Below are positions 27,201 through 39,250 of a stretch of DNA of 64,000 nt, one piece after another. Position 1 is the first letter of the stretch, and every line of letters begins with the position of its first letter. The notes below the pieces were generated by a model, which made no database searches, was not told where the DNA came from, and saw only the letters and a program-made list of their open reading frames with translations. Source of the stretch: Pithys albifrons albifrons (lineage: Eukaryota; Chordata; Aves; Passeriformes; Thamnophilidae); the NCBI RefSeq assembly GCF_047495875.1, contig NC_092465.1, forward strand, positions 9,783,160 through 9,847,159. The letters are read 5' to 3'. A program made the position numbers and the translations under genes.

Positions 27201-28166
27201 CTACTGTGTTCTGAGCGGCTCACAAGCAACCATTCCCTCTCCTATTGATTTTTTGGCATTTGCTTCCACTTAGCTGTGAGATACTTCAAAAATCTTAAGG
27301 AGCTTGCTCTCCTTGTTCAAAAACAACCTCCAGAACTACCTGGAGGCTGGGTTCACTAATCTCAAATGCATGCACATACATGTTGGTGTGTTTGCTCTGC
27401 TTACAGAAAACATAAGAAAAGTAAGATATAAAGTCCTGTGAGATGGGTTTACTGACTTCAGCAGGGTCTTTCAGACTCAAGGAACCCTGGAAAGCTGTGC
27501 TTTTGTCCAGGCTAGAAAGGACTGAGCAGTAGTAAACATATTGATAAGAACACGGATGAGGATAAATGGGACACCTGAACACAAGGCTGTGTCTGGACCA
27601 AGATGCAAAAGGACATGCTGAGTAGGATGGCAGTGAAAGGTGCCCATACATCGTGCCTTTAAATTAATCCTGTGCCCCGGTTCCTGTGCATCGCTGCTCT
27701 CCTCACTGCCGAATGCTACAACCTGAGCTGCCTGGGCCCTGCCGCAGGCATACACAGCGACAGAGCTGCAGCTCCGGGCCTCTCTGGTGTCTGTCGCCGG
27801 GCTTTGAGCGGCTCACACACCTGGGTGATGCAGGCGCATCAGTCTCGCCAGTTCTCACGGGCTGGTGCATCTCGGGGGATGACGGACCCTGCGCCAGGAG
27901 CCCACAAGCCGCGGCAGGACGGGGCCGGGGTCGCGGTTTCAGGACCACGGAGAGGCTCCTCCGGCCCCGCAGCTCCCCGCACCACACCTGTTGCGAAGCC
28001 CCCGGCCGCGGCGGGGGGAGGAGAAAAGGAGGAAGGAACGGGGGAAAGAGGAGAAAAAAGAAAAGAAATGGGGAAGAAAAGGGAGGAGGGTAAAGGGAGA
28101 GGCCCCCCCGCGCTGCGGCACTCACCAGTTCCCCGAGCCGACGATGCAGATACGGAGCGGCGACAT
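14364..28166 (-). CDS. GPD1L2: Glycerol-3-phosphate dehydrogenase (NAD+), cytosolic GPD1 family, third-paralogue type, complete
   Basis: The enzyme interconverts dihydroxyacetone phosphate and sn-glycerol-3-phosphate with NAD(H) in the cytosol, linking glycolysis to glycerolipid synthesis and the glycerophosphate shuttle. Exons (minus strand, 5' to 3'): 28166-28126, 22964-22787, 20843-20703, 19470-19332, 17715-17603, 16381-16148, 15997-15891 and 14460-14364. Total is 1050 nt, or 349 residues plus TAG, the same length as human GPD1. All junctions are GT-AG and in phase. Seen: the Rossmann motif GSGNWG at 10-15, Lys120 (end of SLIK), Lys204-Asn205 (CGALK/N), Asp260, Thr264, Arg269-Asn270 and Gln298, all in register with the known GPD1 active site. 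The protein ends CLQNHPEHM. Some segments look GPD1-like ([19 protein letters not shown]) and others GPD1L-like (GPQTSAEVY). The symbol is my recollection of the chicken paralogue name (gpd1c in fish); family and activity are certain, exact orthology is not. Confidence 0.93.
15538..15600 (+). repeat. CR1 LINE 3' end fragment
   Basis: The core ggactcgatgatccttg, then ggtcccttccaac, then atattctgtgatt is the hallmark 3' terminus of avian CR1 retrotransposons, including one ATTCTGTG octamer. Only about 60 bp survive. It lies in the last intron of the GPD1-family gene, antisense to it. Confidence 0.85.
16148..16381 (-). CDS. GPD1L2: GPD1-family exon 6, substrate-binding core
   Basis: Seventy-eight codons, residues 205-282, beginning [20 protein letters not shown] and ending [10 protein letters not shown]. 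It carries Asn205, Asp260, Thr264 and the Arg269-Asn270 pair that binds cofactor and phosphate. This is the most conserved part of the family. The acceptor is tttttgtag and the donor gtaagg. The long reading frame across it runs on into intron 6 and past the acceptor, so its ends are not the exon ends. Confidence 0.95.
24173..24228 (+). repeat. (TTAG)14 microsatellite
   Basis: Fourteen perfect tandem TTAG units with no interruption, inside intron 1 of the GPD1-family gene. The perfection suggests the locus is young or unstable in length. Confidence 0.98.
25480..25760 (-). repeat. Old CR1 fragment, antisense
   Basis: The text reads like the reverse complement of a CR1 3' region: ccaaggaggttttaaagttc, later gatcttcctcacgtttagcc, then ctgcaatttaagcccat. 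These are the conserved blocks of antisense CR1 copies but are strongly diverged. Boundaries are approximate. A second antisense CR1-like piece follows at about 25850. Confidence 0.6.
25850..26050 (-). repeat. Second old CR1-like fragment, antisense
   Basis: Contains caaggaccacctcctctctg followed by a ggcaacttgccccaatg block and a degenerate copy of the segment that normally precedes the CR1 3' end. It is similar in order to the element just upstream, so two independent insertions or a duplication are both possible. Boundaries are approximate. Confidence 0.45.
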
Positions 28167-28480
28167 GGTGCAGGCTGCGTCCCGCGCGGCGGGGCTCGGC
28201 TCGGCTCGGCTCGGCGAGGCTCCGTCCGTCCCGCCCGCCAGCACCGCCCTCCGCCCGGCCCGGCCCCCGGCGATGCGGGAGGGACGGGCGAGAGTGGCGG
28301 CGGCCTCGGGGGCAGCTCCAGGTCCTCCCCCGCTCCGCCCGTGGATGCTCTGCCGGCGCCGGTCCCTACGCCGAGGGGCTGCCGTGCGAGCGGCGCCTGG
28401 AAGCGGGGGGATTCGGTGGCCTGGAAGGGGGAACGGGGGAAACGGTGCCTTCTGCGAAATCTACGGAGATGAGCACCTGC
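27870..28480. promoter_or_regulatory. GPD1L2: CpG island promoter of the GPD1-family gene
   Basis: A sharply GC- and CpG-rich block surrounds the first coding exon and its presumed transcription start on the minus strand. It includes a short (CTCGG)n run at about 28195-28216 in the 5' UTR. No TATA box is evident, which fits a broad CpG-type promoter. Long reading frames on both strands here are composition artefacts. Confidence 0.75.
28126..28166 (-). CDS. GPD1L2: GPD1-family exon 1 with start codon
   Basis: On the minus strand this reads [13 protein letters not shown] plus TG of Trp14, then donor gtgagt. The ATG follows cacc, with A at -3, a good initiation context. The start matches the position of human GPD1 Met1 relative to the GSGNWG dinucleotide-binding loop, and the joined protein then has the family's usual length. 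It sits inside a CpG island. Confidence 0.92.
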
Positions 28481-30383
28481 GTGGGGAAGGCAGGCAGGCA
28501 CCTCTCGTGGGGTGTGACCTTCCCACCCACCGGCAGCCGCGAAGCTTTCGGCAGGATGGGTCATGTGGCAGAGTCTGGGAGGGACCCGAGCTGGGCGCCT
28601 TCGGGGCAGTGAGAGACATGGCAAGATCCCACCTGTCCTGCCCCACAGACATGTAAGGAGCACATGAGGAGCACACCAGGGAGGGGCTGAGTGCATTCGC
28701 AGAGCCAGATTCAGCTGATAAATAATCAACTATATCACATTTCTTAATATGGGACCTCATATATAAGTGATCTGCAAAAAAGGACAAAATGGAATGTTAT
28801 CCATTTCCCCTACATAGTTTAATCATGCATAACACCCTATAGATGACTACATTTTACCTCTCTGCCCTCTAGTACACCCTGTCTGCTCTTCAAAGTGTCC
28901 TTTTCTCTCATTTCGAGACGAAGAGCTGCATTTGCCACCTTCCCTGCTCTTGCACTCCTGCTTCCCCTCATCCTGCTGGGCCCAGGCTCCCTTTCCCACT
29001 GTGGGGCTGTAGGCTCAGCAGTGATCACATCTCCTGCCCTCGAGCTTGGCTCAGTGGGCTTCTGGCTCTGTGGGACATGGATGCCTGACTCTGTGATTCA
29101 GAGGGAGGCTGGCTGCCAGTGTTGGAGGAGCCTGTGGGCGTTTCTGGAGGTACACATATGTTTATCTCGCCTGCTGTCCGCTTCGTTGGCTCAGCTATTT
29201 GGTGCATCCTGATGGTGATGAGTGTTTGAAGACTTAAAACTAGGGCAAAATCCTGAAAAACAGTATTTTGAGAAAATGACCAGCACAGGTTGCTGAAAAG
29301 GAAGGTGTACCTGGGACCTTGGGCACTTGTGAAACCTAATAGGGACTGCAAGAAGAGTCATGTGTTCAGTGGCCTCTGGACTGATGGATTTATGTGATCT
29401 CCACATTCCAGTTGCACTGACCATTTGGTGAGTGCACAGAAGCTGGCAGGGGTGAGCATGGCAGGGGACAAGCAGGCAGATGGATATGGCAGCACTTGTG
29501 AAGAGCAGAGGGGACAGCCTGGGACTGTGAGTGCAAGCATTAGCTTATCCATCTGTGACACTAATTGTCTGTGGAAGTAGTTAACTTGTGCTGCTGCTGA
29601 ACTCTCCTCTGGATTTGTGCAGTCATTGCTCCATGGAGATGGATAGAGAAGCTTTAACTCACAAAGGACTGTTTCAGGTGGTCTGCAGGCAATTTTATTT
29701 GTCAGGTTTGGATGTCAAAGCTGTCTCTGTGGCAGTGTTGTGTGGGGACACAGAGTGGCCCCAAGAAATGGGTCCTTTGTCAGATTCCAGAGCCCCAGAG
29801 CCATGTAGCACACAATGGTGGATGCTGACAACAGCTATTTTACCAGGCAATGAGGAGAATCTGCTCTCTCCCATGAAGTCTCCATGTTTGTTTTTCACAT
29901 AAGCCCAGGAAGCTATCTCTGAAGTGTGAGTCATTGGTACATAACAGACATAAAATCTCAGTCTGAATAACAGGGAACCTAAAGACAAGTCTCTCAAGGC
30001 CACCCCCACCCAAGCTCACCTGATCTTCTGCACTTAATGGGTCATGCACGCACAGCAGCCAGAGATTACACAGCTGAACAGCTTTCCTCTGCAAACAAAA
30101 AACCTCACTGTCAGTGCAGCAAATCCAGAGCAGCCAACAGGAGTTTTTTCTAAGCTAGGTGTAGATCTTTCTCTGGTAAGCAATGCAGTCTCTGAACACG
30201 CTGAAAAACATGACTGAGAAATGCCAAACTCAGTATCAATCTTAAAACTGGTTAGGTTTCTTGCCCCATCTTCTCCTACTGAGAAGCTGTTTGAGACCAT
30301 TACTCCCCTCACAGTGAGAGCTCTTCTCCCTGCTTCACATCCAACTTATGCCCATCTGCTCTAGCACAAGCACTGTCTATAAA
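28481..30383. other. Intergenic sequence, nothing recognised
   Basis: Unique-looking sequence upstream of the GPD1-family gene. Several short reading frames occur on both strands, none with recognisable similarity or splice structure. Confidence 0.6.
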
Positions 30384-31480
30384 TGTGAGTGATTCTTCTC
30401 CCCTGGTGCTTATTCTCACTCTCTGCCTGCTTAAACCCCCAAATGTACTTACAGAGAGGAATCAGATCCCATTTCACCACTCATTTTGCCAAGCTCAGCA
30501 AGACATGCTCTCTATGTATTCCTCTGATTATCTGCATGTCACTTCTCTGTACCTGTTCCAGGATGAATTCAAGCTTACTGAACACTGATAACCTGAATGA
30601 TGACTGAAATTTTTAGCTGAATTGTAGCCTGTATTTTTTATTTATTTACTTACTGTTCCTGAATATACATGCTTGCTACATGTAAGACTGCATTTATCTG
30701 TTTAGTAGCTGCATCCCGCACATGCTCTTCCTCTTTTGTTGTTCATAGTGGATAAATTCTAATTTTCACCAGACATGTTATCAATCTCTCAGTACATGTC
30801 TCTGCACTGTATGCAGTTACTTTTCATCCCATGTCTGTTATTAGAGCATAACAATCATATAATTTGTCCTGTAGGATTTTCTTTCTATTGAAATTGTCTC
30901 CCAACTTTGCCATTAGCAAATTTTGTTACCTGACTTGTCATTTTTTGCATCAAGCCAACTAATGAAATTACTAAGACTGATTACTCCAGTCCTATAATTT
31001 TGCTCTCAGCCCCTCAGCAGTTTTCACTCCCAGTTCTGTTCCTTTGTCACTTTACAGTGTGCATGTTAATCCTCATCTTCTTGAGTTTAACTAATAATTA
31101 TCTAGGTAATACCAAATCAAATGTTTTACCAAAGTCCACGTTGATAAGATTTATTATTTTTCCTTTGTTCACGTATTCCATTTTCTTATCAAAGAAAGAT
31201 ACTGGGCTGGTCTATACATAATGTGCCTACCCTACACTTTAACCCATTTCCTGCTTCCATTCAGCTCTTTCGTTACTTATGGCTAACATTTCCTCTAAAA
31301 AAAGTTTAAAGATTTCACTGATAGAGATTATTCAGTCTTCAGAAGTGAAACGTAAATAGCCCTCAAGTTTTGTGGCTGTGTTTCACAGTAATTTCCATAT
31401 CCATGCCCTTTAGCCCATTTAGTGCACTGCCTCTGCTCTCTGGGGTTAGATACATTTTTTTCCTTATGGAGTCTGAAGCA
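30384..31480 (-). repeat. Ancient CR1/L3-type LINE fragment, antisense (probable)
   Basis: The stretch around 31105-31250 (ttaccaaagtccacgttgat, then cttatcaaagaaagatactg, then the tgggctggtctatacata block) matches the order of conserved text in antisense CR1 reverse-transcriptase regions. Similar degenerate CR1-like text extends leftward. It is heavily decayed, with many stops in all frames. Ends are uncertain. Confidence 0.5.
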
Positions 31481-34400
31481 GTATATTCCGTTAGCTTTTA
31501 GGCAGCAGCCCTGCTGTTGTTGTGGGCAATACTTTCCTTTGTTTCCTTTGCAATCATGCAGATAAACCCCTTATGTTCTTGTTTTCCTTCCCTGTGCAGG
31601 TCTGGTTTGTTTTGATTTTGAGCTGTACCTTTAAAATTTGGATGTTCAAAGGACAGTTTTCTCTGCATATCACTTCCTTCTCCTTTTCACTAGACTTTCT
31701 GCATATTCCTGAGATGTCCTGCACTGTCTACACAACAGTTCACATCCTGTGAAGTAAGATTCAAGAAGCCTCTTCTGTCTTGTGACAAGTTGAAGGCAAA
31801 GCAGAACAGGAATTTTGCACTCCCTGGGGTGATGCCCAGACTGCATCACTCCTCAGCATCTTAAGGAACACAGGCTTCAGACTTTAGGGAAAGAGGAGAT
31901 GAAAATTGAGGTGTTTTTTTTTTCTTTTCCTGAACCTTGTGGACTGATGTCAGCAGGACTGAAATATTTAGTTTTCTCACCTTTGAAGCTATAGATTGAG
32001 TTAAGGTTGGGGTAGGTTCAGAATAAGGGTTCCAAATTTCAGCCCAGGTATATGAGAGGAGGCACCCTGAGAAGGGTGTCCACAGAAATCTTTCCCTGCT
32101 CTAGGCCTGCAGACTATTAAAAATCTACCACTTCAGCTCTACCCAAACAGCAAGCACCACCTGACCCTCATCTTACACTAGACAGCCTGACAGATTGCAT
32201 TGGCATCAAAATTACTTGGATATCACAGGCCCCTTCATTTTCCACTGGAAAATCTTTGCACATATGCTTTCCCTGAATTATATTCTAAATGGAAGATTTG
32301 CGTGGTTTTAAATGTGATTTGTATGCTTAATTACTTTTAATTATTGATAGGAAATAGTATCCATTTATACTGAGGTCGTATGTAATAAATCAAAAAAGCT
32401 CTTCCAGGATGTTAGGTACACGCAAATAATGTTGGTTTGTATCCCTAAGAGCTGACAGCCCAAATTACTTACAGCTTTGCAGCTTCCACATGGACTTCTT
32501 GCAGTTTGCTTTTACTGAATCATGAGATCTGGAAAACAAATCAGCTGTGAAGTTTTTACTCCACTTGTTTAATTTAGTTGAATTTTCTGCTTCAGGTTCT
32601 GATCAGATCATATTGGAAGAACTTTTTTTAATCACACTTAAATTAATTCCCCAACAAGGTACTTAGCTGAAAATGAGACTGGATTTTAGCCCTATAGAAA
32701 TCTACATAATTCCAAGAAATTTAAGGAATTCAAGCAGACTGAGAGGCCAATTCTAAACCATCTGTACTCTTTAGGGCTTTCTGTAATGCAACAGAGAGAT
32801 TTTTCAGCAGAAGCAACCAGACTATAGCAGAACTAAAAAATGCATTTGCCAGAAGAAAAGCAGTACTGGTAACTTAGAGTTAATTTTCTATAAAATCGAT
32901 ATCAAACCACGGCAACTGACATACAGAGGCTTTCCAGAATCCAAATATACCCATTCTGTAGGTAGCACAGGTTGCAATGAGAAAGAAGAATATTATTTGG
33001 AAATTAGGAAGCTAATCCAGAATTGGTTAGAATGTGCAGGTACAAGTAGATCTGGTAATGAGAACAGTGTGGTATCAGTATCCCCAAAGCAGAGCTTATG
33101 TGGAAACACAGCAGTCAAATTATGGGCTAGGTAGGTTTGTCCACAGAAATTAACAAGTGCTTTGGCTTGGTTTCAAGACTGAACTTGTTAACATGATACA
33201 CCTGGAAATGGCATTTGTGACTTAGATAACAAGGATCTAAACATGATAATGGAGATTTACAGCAGATGGAGAGATACTCATGTTGCCATAGAAACAATGC
33301 AGGAAAAGTGTGTAGGAGTAAAGTATGGCACAGAAAAGCATCTGGGAGAAAGGGCTGGTGACTGAAGAACTGAACTCACTCAGCAGCTCTTAAGGTTAGA
33401 TGACACATTAATAAGAACACATCAGTCTTTCAGGATATCGAGAATCATGGAGGAAAGGAGTCCTAATTGTAAGTTGCAGAACTTCTGAAGGCAGCAACAC
33501 CACGTTGTGCCATAGTATAGGTCAGAAAAAGTCTCTAGAGAAAAGCTGGAGATGGCCATGATATGGATGAAAAAGCTGAGAAACCCCTCAAACAATCACA
33601 GCATATGACCCCTTGTTCCTGCTGAGCACACCTGGGACCCAGGTGGTGGTAAGGGATTGTTCTTTCCTTGGACTCCTGTCCCAGCAGCAAGTCCATACGT
33701 GCTCAGGAAGTGACCCAGCCAAGCTCATTTGGTGCCTGCTCACTTTCCCCCATGCAGAAAACCTGTTGGGTGGTCACACAGTCCTGCAGGGCTGACTCCT
33801 CTGCAATGGACTCACATGTGGCTACATTTACTGAACAAGTCAGGCCCTAGGCATCCAAATGTGTATTTTTAAATTCCAGAATTTTCCCCATGAAGGACTT
33901 GGGGTAGGGGGTGACTATCGAGAGGAAGTTCCTGTTTCACCCTCTGTTGGAGTGAAAAACGTGGTGTAAAGGATCCCTTTGAGCTCAGGGCTAGGAGTCA
34001 CTCAGGAGTTTTTGAAGCAAGGCAGAAGGAAAGCCCTCCCATGGTGCAAAAGGACCAGACAGAGGAGATGGGCTCCAGCCATCGCCCTTTGTGCTAGAAC
34101 AGCCTGCACTGGACTATAGTGGGTGGTGAGGAAATAACCCAAGCTCTGCTTGCTCATAAGTTGGAGAGAAAAGGGCAGGGAGGTATCCCCGTGGGACTTG
34201 AGCAAGCAGAGAATAGGCACTTGGGAAAGACCCAGGATACATACCCAGCTGTCAGCAGCAGCTCGAGCACACTGTCAGATTAAAGCCATGCATACTGGGA
34301 AGTAATGCAGGACAGGAAAATAGGTTGAAACATAGAGGTCATCCATGGTATGGCTGCAGAAATATCTTGAACTCTGGTCGTAACAGAGTTATTTCCTGCT

Positions 34401-36152
34401 CGTGCTGGTGAGCTGCCTCTCTAGGACAAGCTTTAGTCGGTGTGGGGAGCTGGAAGTCTCTCCAAGACAGTGTAAGTGCTCTGAAGGTTCCAGGTGGTGG
34501 GTCTGTGGTGTGGGCAGAACCTTAGCCTGTCGAGATCTAGGAGATAAAAGGTGTGCTGACTGTAGTTTGCAAGTGTTGAGAGGGACGGGGTGCTGTGGTC
34601 CTCACTCTCAAGCAGAGTAGTGTCACTTCTGATACTTTTGCAGCTCCATGACTGCGTAATGAAGATGACAGCTCCAGGATGTGCCAAGCTGCTCTCCACA
34701 CAAAAGCATTAAAGAAAAATTACACAGGCAGCAACTCCAAAGAAGCCTCTCTAGAGGTAAAGTCCTTCAGTCCTGTTCTTCACGGAGTTCCCAGGGCACA
34801 GTCCTTTCCTCAGAGGGTGTCTCACAGCAGGGAAACTACTGGGATTACACTCCCAGCTTCCAGCCAGGCTGAGCCCTTGCTGCTGCCCCAGTTTACATTT
34901 CCACATCTGGATTGTGTAGGGTTGATATAATGCTGGACCCTGGAGTATGACTCAGTGCAAAGTCATACTGAGTGCAGCTCAGAATGATGCCAAATAGGAG
35001 CGTGAAGGATGTGAATGGGTCATGGATAGGGAGGGAAACTTTGTAGGCAACATGGGCTGCTGTCATGTGTGACTCTGGTGCTTTCAGCTGGGCCTGCATT
35101 ACAGCAGAATATTATGCATAGGGATTGATAGAAAAGAACAAGGAAATTAGGAGATGACAGTGGTTGAAAAGTCCAAATGTAAAAGGGGATTGAATCATTA
35201 AAGCTACAGAAGGATTCATTAAAACCATTAAAAGCAAGCACCAGAAATACAGTGTTTCATATGCACATCAAATTACAGCAAAGCCACAGACTCAGGGACT
35301 CAGTGATATCTGTAAAGCTCCAAAATCAAGAAAGTCACAATGTAAAATACTCTGGTGGATGAAATAGTTTGTGTTACATTTACCTGATCTTACTGCCAAT
35401 TTACACCTACAGTCAGGAGAATACAGCTATGTGCTCAGTGTGTTGAAGGAGAAAGGCTGTTTATTTTAACCAAATTTCCTTTTTTGTTTCTATGTCATGG
35501 CATCTGCAGTTTCAGTCAGCAGGTATCTTTTATTCTTAGCAAGCATAGGAAGTTGTTTCATGGTCATCATCCAGAAGAAACCAGAAAACATTGTTTCCCA
35601 CACTATTAGCCAACTCAAGTATCAGTTGCCTTGAGAAAGAATCTAGCCCCAATAACAATTGTACAGTTAAAAAATGCAGATGTCAGCAACGTTACTTTTG
35701 TGCCATTTTCTCATTGCCCAGCAGCTCCCCCAGTTCAGCAATGATTATGAGAAGTCGCACTTCTCACGCAGGCAACACTTCCTGCGGTCCTTTCCCAGGC
35801 TTATGCCATTCCTGCGCACGCCAGTAGAGGATGCAGCTCCCTTAGCAGACAGGAGCAGTAATAGTTGTCTCTTCGGTGGCCCAGCTACCAGAGGGGAACA
35901 GACTGAAAACTCTTAAACGTGGTCTCATCCAAAGATACTTACTCGGCCAGTTAAAAAATCTGCCACAAGAGAGTGATAGAAAACTTGTATAATTATTTTA
36001 ATTTTTTTAAAAAAATGTCTTTTTTTTTAAGCACACAAATAATTAAAAATACACTGAAATTAGAGCTTTTATGCTTTGAACATGGATAGATCTTGCTGCT
36101 CTGGAGAAATGCTACTGATCTGAAGAAATGCTGAGCATGTTAATTGGCTTTA
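31481..36152. other. Intergenic sequence, nothing recognised
   Basis: No conserved exon, RNA gene or clear repeat was identified on either strand. Short reading frames (for example 33613-33850, 34402-34930 and 35591-35916) lack similarity or codon-level signs of selection that I can see. Confidence 0.55.
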
Positions 36153-36397
36153 AACTGAAAGACAGTGGATTTAGATATTAGAAAGAAATTCTTTACTGTG
36201 AGGGGGGTAAGCCACTGGAACATGTTGTTCAAGGAAGTTATGGATGCCTCATCCCTGAAAGTGTTCAAGGCCAGGCTGGATAGAGCTTTGAGCAACTTGG
36301 TCTCGTGGAAAGCATCACTGCCCGTGGCAGGGGTTAGAGCGAGTTGATCTTTAAGGTCCTTTCCAACCCAAGTCATTCTATTATTCTATAATTCTAC
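36153..36397 (+). repeat. CR1 LINE 3' fragment
   Basis: Runs from a block related to the CR1 ggatattaggaaaaatttctt segment through the ctggaacatg, gaagttatggatgcctcatc and gtgttcaaggccaggctgga blocks to cctttccaaccc and ends with attctattattctataattc, the degenerate CR1 octamer tail. Sense orientation on the plus strand. About 245 bp, 5'-truncated as is usual for CR1. Confidence 0.9.
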
Positions 36398-38829
36398 GTA
36401 TAGCCAGAGAATAAACTCTGAAAGAAATTAACAAGAGTTGCTTTGGTATTGATCAGATCCTGGTCAGTTTCCTCACATTAACAGAATGATTAATTGTGGA
36501 AAATTTGGCAAATTTGCTTTAACCTGGGTTACAATAAAATACAATCCACTTCAGCTTATAGCCAGAATCAGGCTTACAAAGATTTTACTTGACAAATGTT
36601 GGCAAATGTATGTTATCCTATTCACATTTCTCCTCCAGATTTGCAGCTCTTTCTCATGTCTTCCTCCAGACCAGGAATTCCCAGCCAGTGGCAAGTCTTG
36701 GACAGGCTGCAGGCTGGGCACAGCTGTGGGACCCCAGTGCTTACTCTCTGCAATGAGTGAGGGCCAGGGTGGGATTTGGATCATTTTGAACCACTAAATT
36801 ATAACTCAGGAAGGAGACTGAGAGCAGTGAATGAACACAAGCTGTAATTAGTACCACCCATAAACCCAAGAGAACAGGCAGCTTGAAGTGTGTAAGCCTT
36901 TAGCAAACATGGTTGAGCTGTCAGCCTTTCTGTGCTATTCAGCATTTTGTCAATGCCATCTTACGAGAGCCTCTGGTATTGCACATGCAGCGTCTTTTAA
37001 AAAAAAGAGAAAAAATTAAATGCATGGGGGAAGCAAATGTGAGCTCACCACCCAGCCCTCAGGGACCAGGTGCTGAGGGGCTGCAGAAACATTGGCCTGT
37101 CTGGGGTGCTGGAGATGTTCTGGGTGGAAGAATATCCTACTGACCACCTGCAATGGTTACGAAGGTCTAGCATGGGTGAATCTATGTCTCTGCTGGGACT
37201 GGTTGTCCTCAGGCAGTGGGGAAATAAAACACACAAGTGGAATTCTTGCCTGAGTTGCTTTTGCCTCAAACTTTCCTAGGTAAATTTCAGTGAAAAATTT
37301 TAGGGGTATTGGCATGCATTACGATACCATGTAATTATATTGTATTTTCAACTGAAATGTGTTAGTTAGCAGGAACTAACATGTTTGGAGGGGAAGAAGA
37401 GTGCAGTTCTGATCCAGATTTCTTTTGATGGACAACGTTACTCTGCAGATCTGTTCACCGGTAGGTCCACAGGAGAAAAATGCAGCTGAAAAAGCCTTTT
37501 TTTTTTTTTTTCCTGCAATGACAAGCATGCCTCCAAAAAGGAAGAACTGGTGGATTTTATGTCTGTGCAGTGGTAATATTGTATGCCCCTGTAAGAGAGA
37601 TTCTAGGTGTGGGTACCACAGGCACCTGCAGTCTGTTGGCGGAGACTGTGTGTGCGTTTGGCAGGGAGGGATGGGTATGTGCTAATTGAGAGCCAGATTA
37701 AAGCTTGCAAATATATTTTAAAGGTGTGATGGTCATATGGTGCTGTCACCATTTGCTGGCCAAAGGCAAAGATGTTTTGAATGTCACTGGGAAAGGGGAA
37801 ACCTGCTGTTACGAGATGGGAAGTCCAGGGCAGCTTTCACGGGGTGAAGAGATGCTGCCAGGGAGATGCTGCAGGTAAATAAACTGTATGAAATATGCTC
37901 TCCTTTACATTTTTGCTTCTATGTATGATTCTCACAAAGAGAATTTTTAGCATCTTTTGCATTATGGTTGTTTACAGTGTTATAGATGTATAATAAGAGC
38001 TGAAGAGTGGAGGAGTTTGGATGAAACGTGGAACAAAACCACAACCTTGCTAACCACAGCCGTGTCGGATTTTGCCTTCCTCTTCTTCCTGTGCAGATTG
38101 ATTAAAGCCAGAATGAGGATCCTCTGCTCCTGATTTAAAGAAATAATGCAGCAGCCATCAGGGAGGTTCGGGTTTGGCCTGGCCTGTAAGATTACACACA
38201 GCCAGAACAATCTCACGCAGTTAACTCTGCCATCGTTCCAAGAAAGAAAAATGCAGTGATTGCAAAATTGAAAAATAGAAGGAAAAAATGTATTTCCTCT
38301 CGAGCCCATGCTGTGGGAATACATGGTGCATGACGTGCTGTTTTGACCCTGCTCTATGGGTCTCTCTGGGTCTCAGCAAGATCCCAGCTGGCACATCCCT
38401 GCTATGACACAGCTCAGATCCCTCACTCCTCTTGCTCTGCTGTCATTCTGGGGGGAGAATTCCCACAGCCCTGATGTGGGAAAATGACTGCAGGTAAAAT
38501 ATAACATTACAGAAATTATGGGGGAAAATACAGTTGCTACTCTCTGGATAGAATGTGGTCAGCATATCTGTCCACCGACACTACAATCTAAGGGGGACTA
38601 AACTGAGGGTGGGGAAGAGGGGAGACACCTCAGCCAGGATCTGTCAAAACCCTTGCAGAGAAGCAACCTGGTGGTACTTTCTAGCTGATGAGCCACACAG
38701 CAGCTGAGAACCACAGGAGATGAGGGAAGATGTCCTGCTGTTGAATTAGGAAATGTGGTGAAATGACTCTCCTTGGACCCACATCCCAAGGTTATCTCAG
38801 GTACCAGCCCAAGGCATCTCCTCCAGGGT
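36398..38829. other. Intergenic sequence, nothing recognised
   Basis: No exon or clear repeat recognised apart from a short T-run at about 37498-37511. Confidence 0.5.
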
Positions 38830-39250
38830 GGGACCGCCCCTCACTAAGATGTTTGGCTAAAGTCACTCAAGAAATAGTGTAAAAGTTATGTAAGTTAAGA
38901 ATATAGGAATATGAAAGTATGTAAGTTAAGAATGGGGAGAATCACAAAATAGAATATGTCAAGCTGGAAGTCAGGGAAGACTCCATCGTAACTTCTGGGA
39001 TCAGTGGATGGACTGAGTCCGTGTTCTTGCCATAGGGACACCTACTGGATAAGAATCGTACTCTGTGTGCACTGAATGATTATCTAGAGATAACTTTTGT
39101 TAGGGATTAGAATTTGTCAGAATGTTCCTTTGAGTTACCGCACTGCTCTGACTACGGTTCTGCGGTCAGACACTACCACCGGTAATCCTTGAACCTTAAT
39201 CTGTCACAACGCTGTTAGTAAAGGCTGTCATTCCGTCACCTGTTAATGCG
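38830..39250. mobile_element. Possible solo-LTR or LTR-like remnant next to the OSBPL11 CpG island
   Basis: The composition differs from both flanks: a U3-like AT-rich part containing a 31-bp-period duplication of atgtaagttaagaat (copies starting about 38888 and 38919), then a segment ending agtaaaggctgtcattccg that resembles an R/U5 region with an AGTAAA signal. No matching second LTR, internal region or certain target duplication was found, so ends and orientation are unresolved. Confidence 0.3.

Larger units (their letters stand above)
14461..28125 (-). other. GPD1L2: Introns of the GPD1-family gene
   Basis: Introns longer than 300 bp are 22965-28125, 20844-22786, 19471-20702, 17716-19331, 16382-17602 and 14461-15890; intron 6 (15998-16147) is only 150 bp. 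They hold CR1 pieces (about 15538, 25480 and 25850), a (TTAG)n microsatellite at 24173 and a C-run near 25250. I see no nested genes on either strand. Confidence 0.7.

Noticed and set aside
26759..27248. Overlapping 156- and 131-codon frames on opposite strands
   Set aside because: Inside intron 1 of the GPD1-family gene; no domain, no splice support and no similarity recognised.
27672..28729. Long open frames on both strands (266 and 296 codons) around the GPD1-family promoter
   Set aside because: They lie in a CpG island, are Pro/Arg/Gly/Ala-rich on both strands at once, and overlap the true exon 1 in another frame. GC-rich sequence lacks stop codons by composition.
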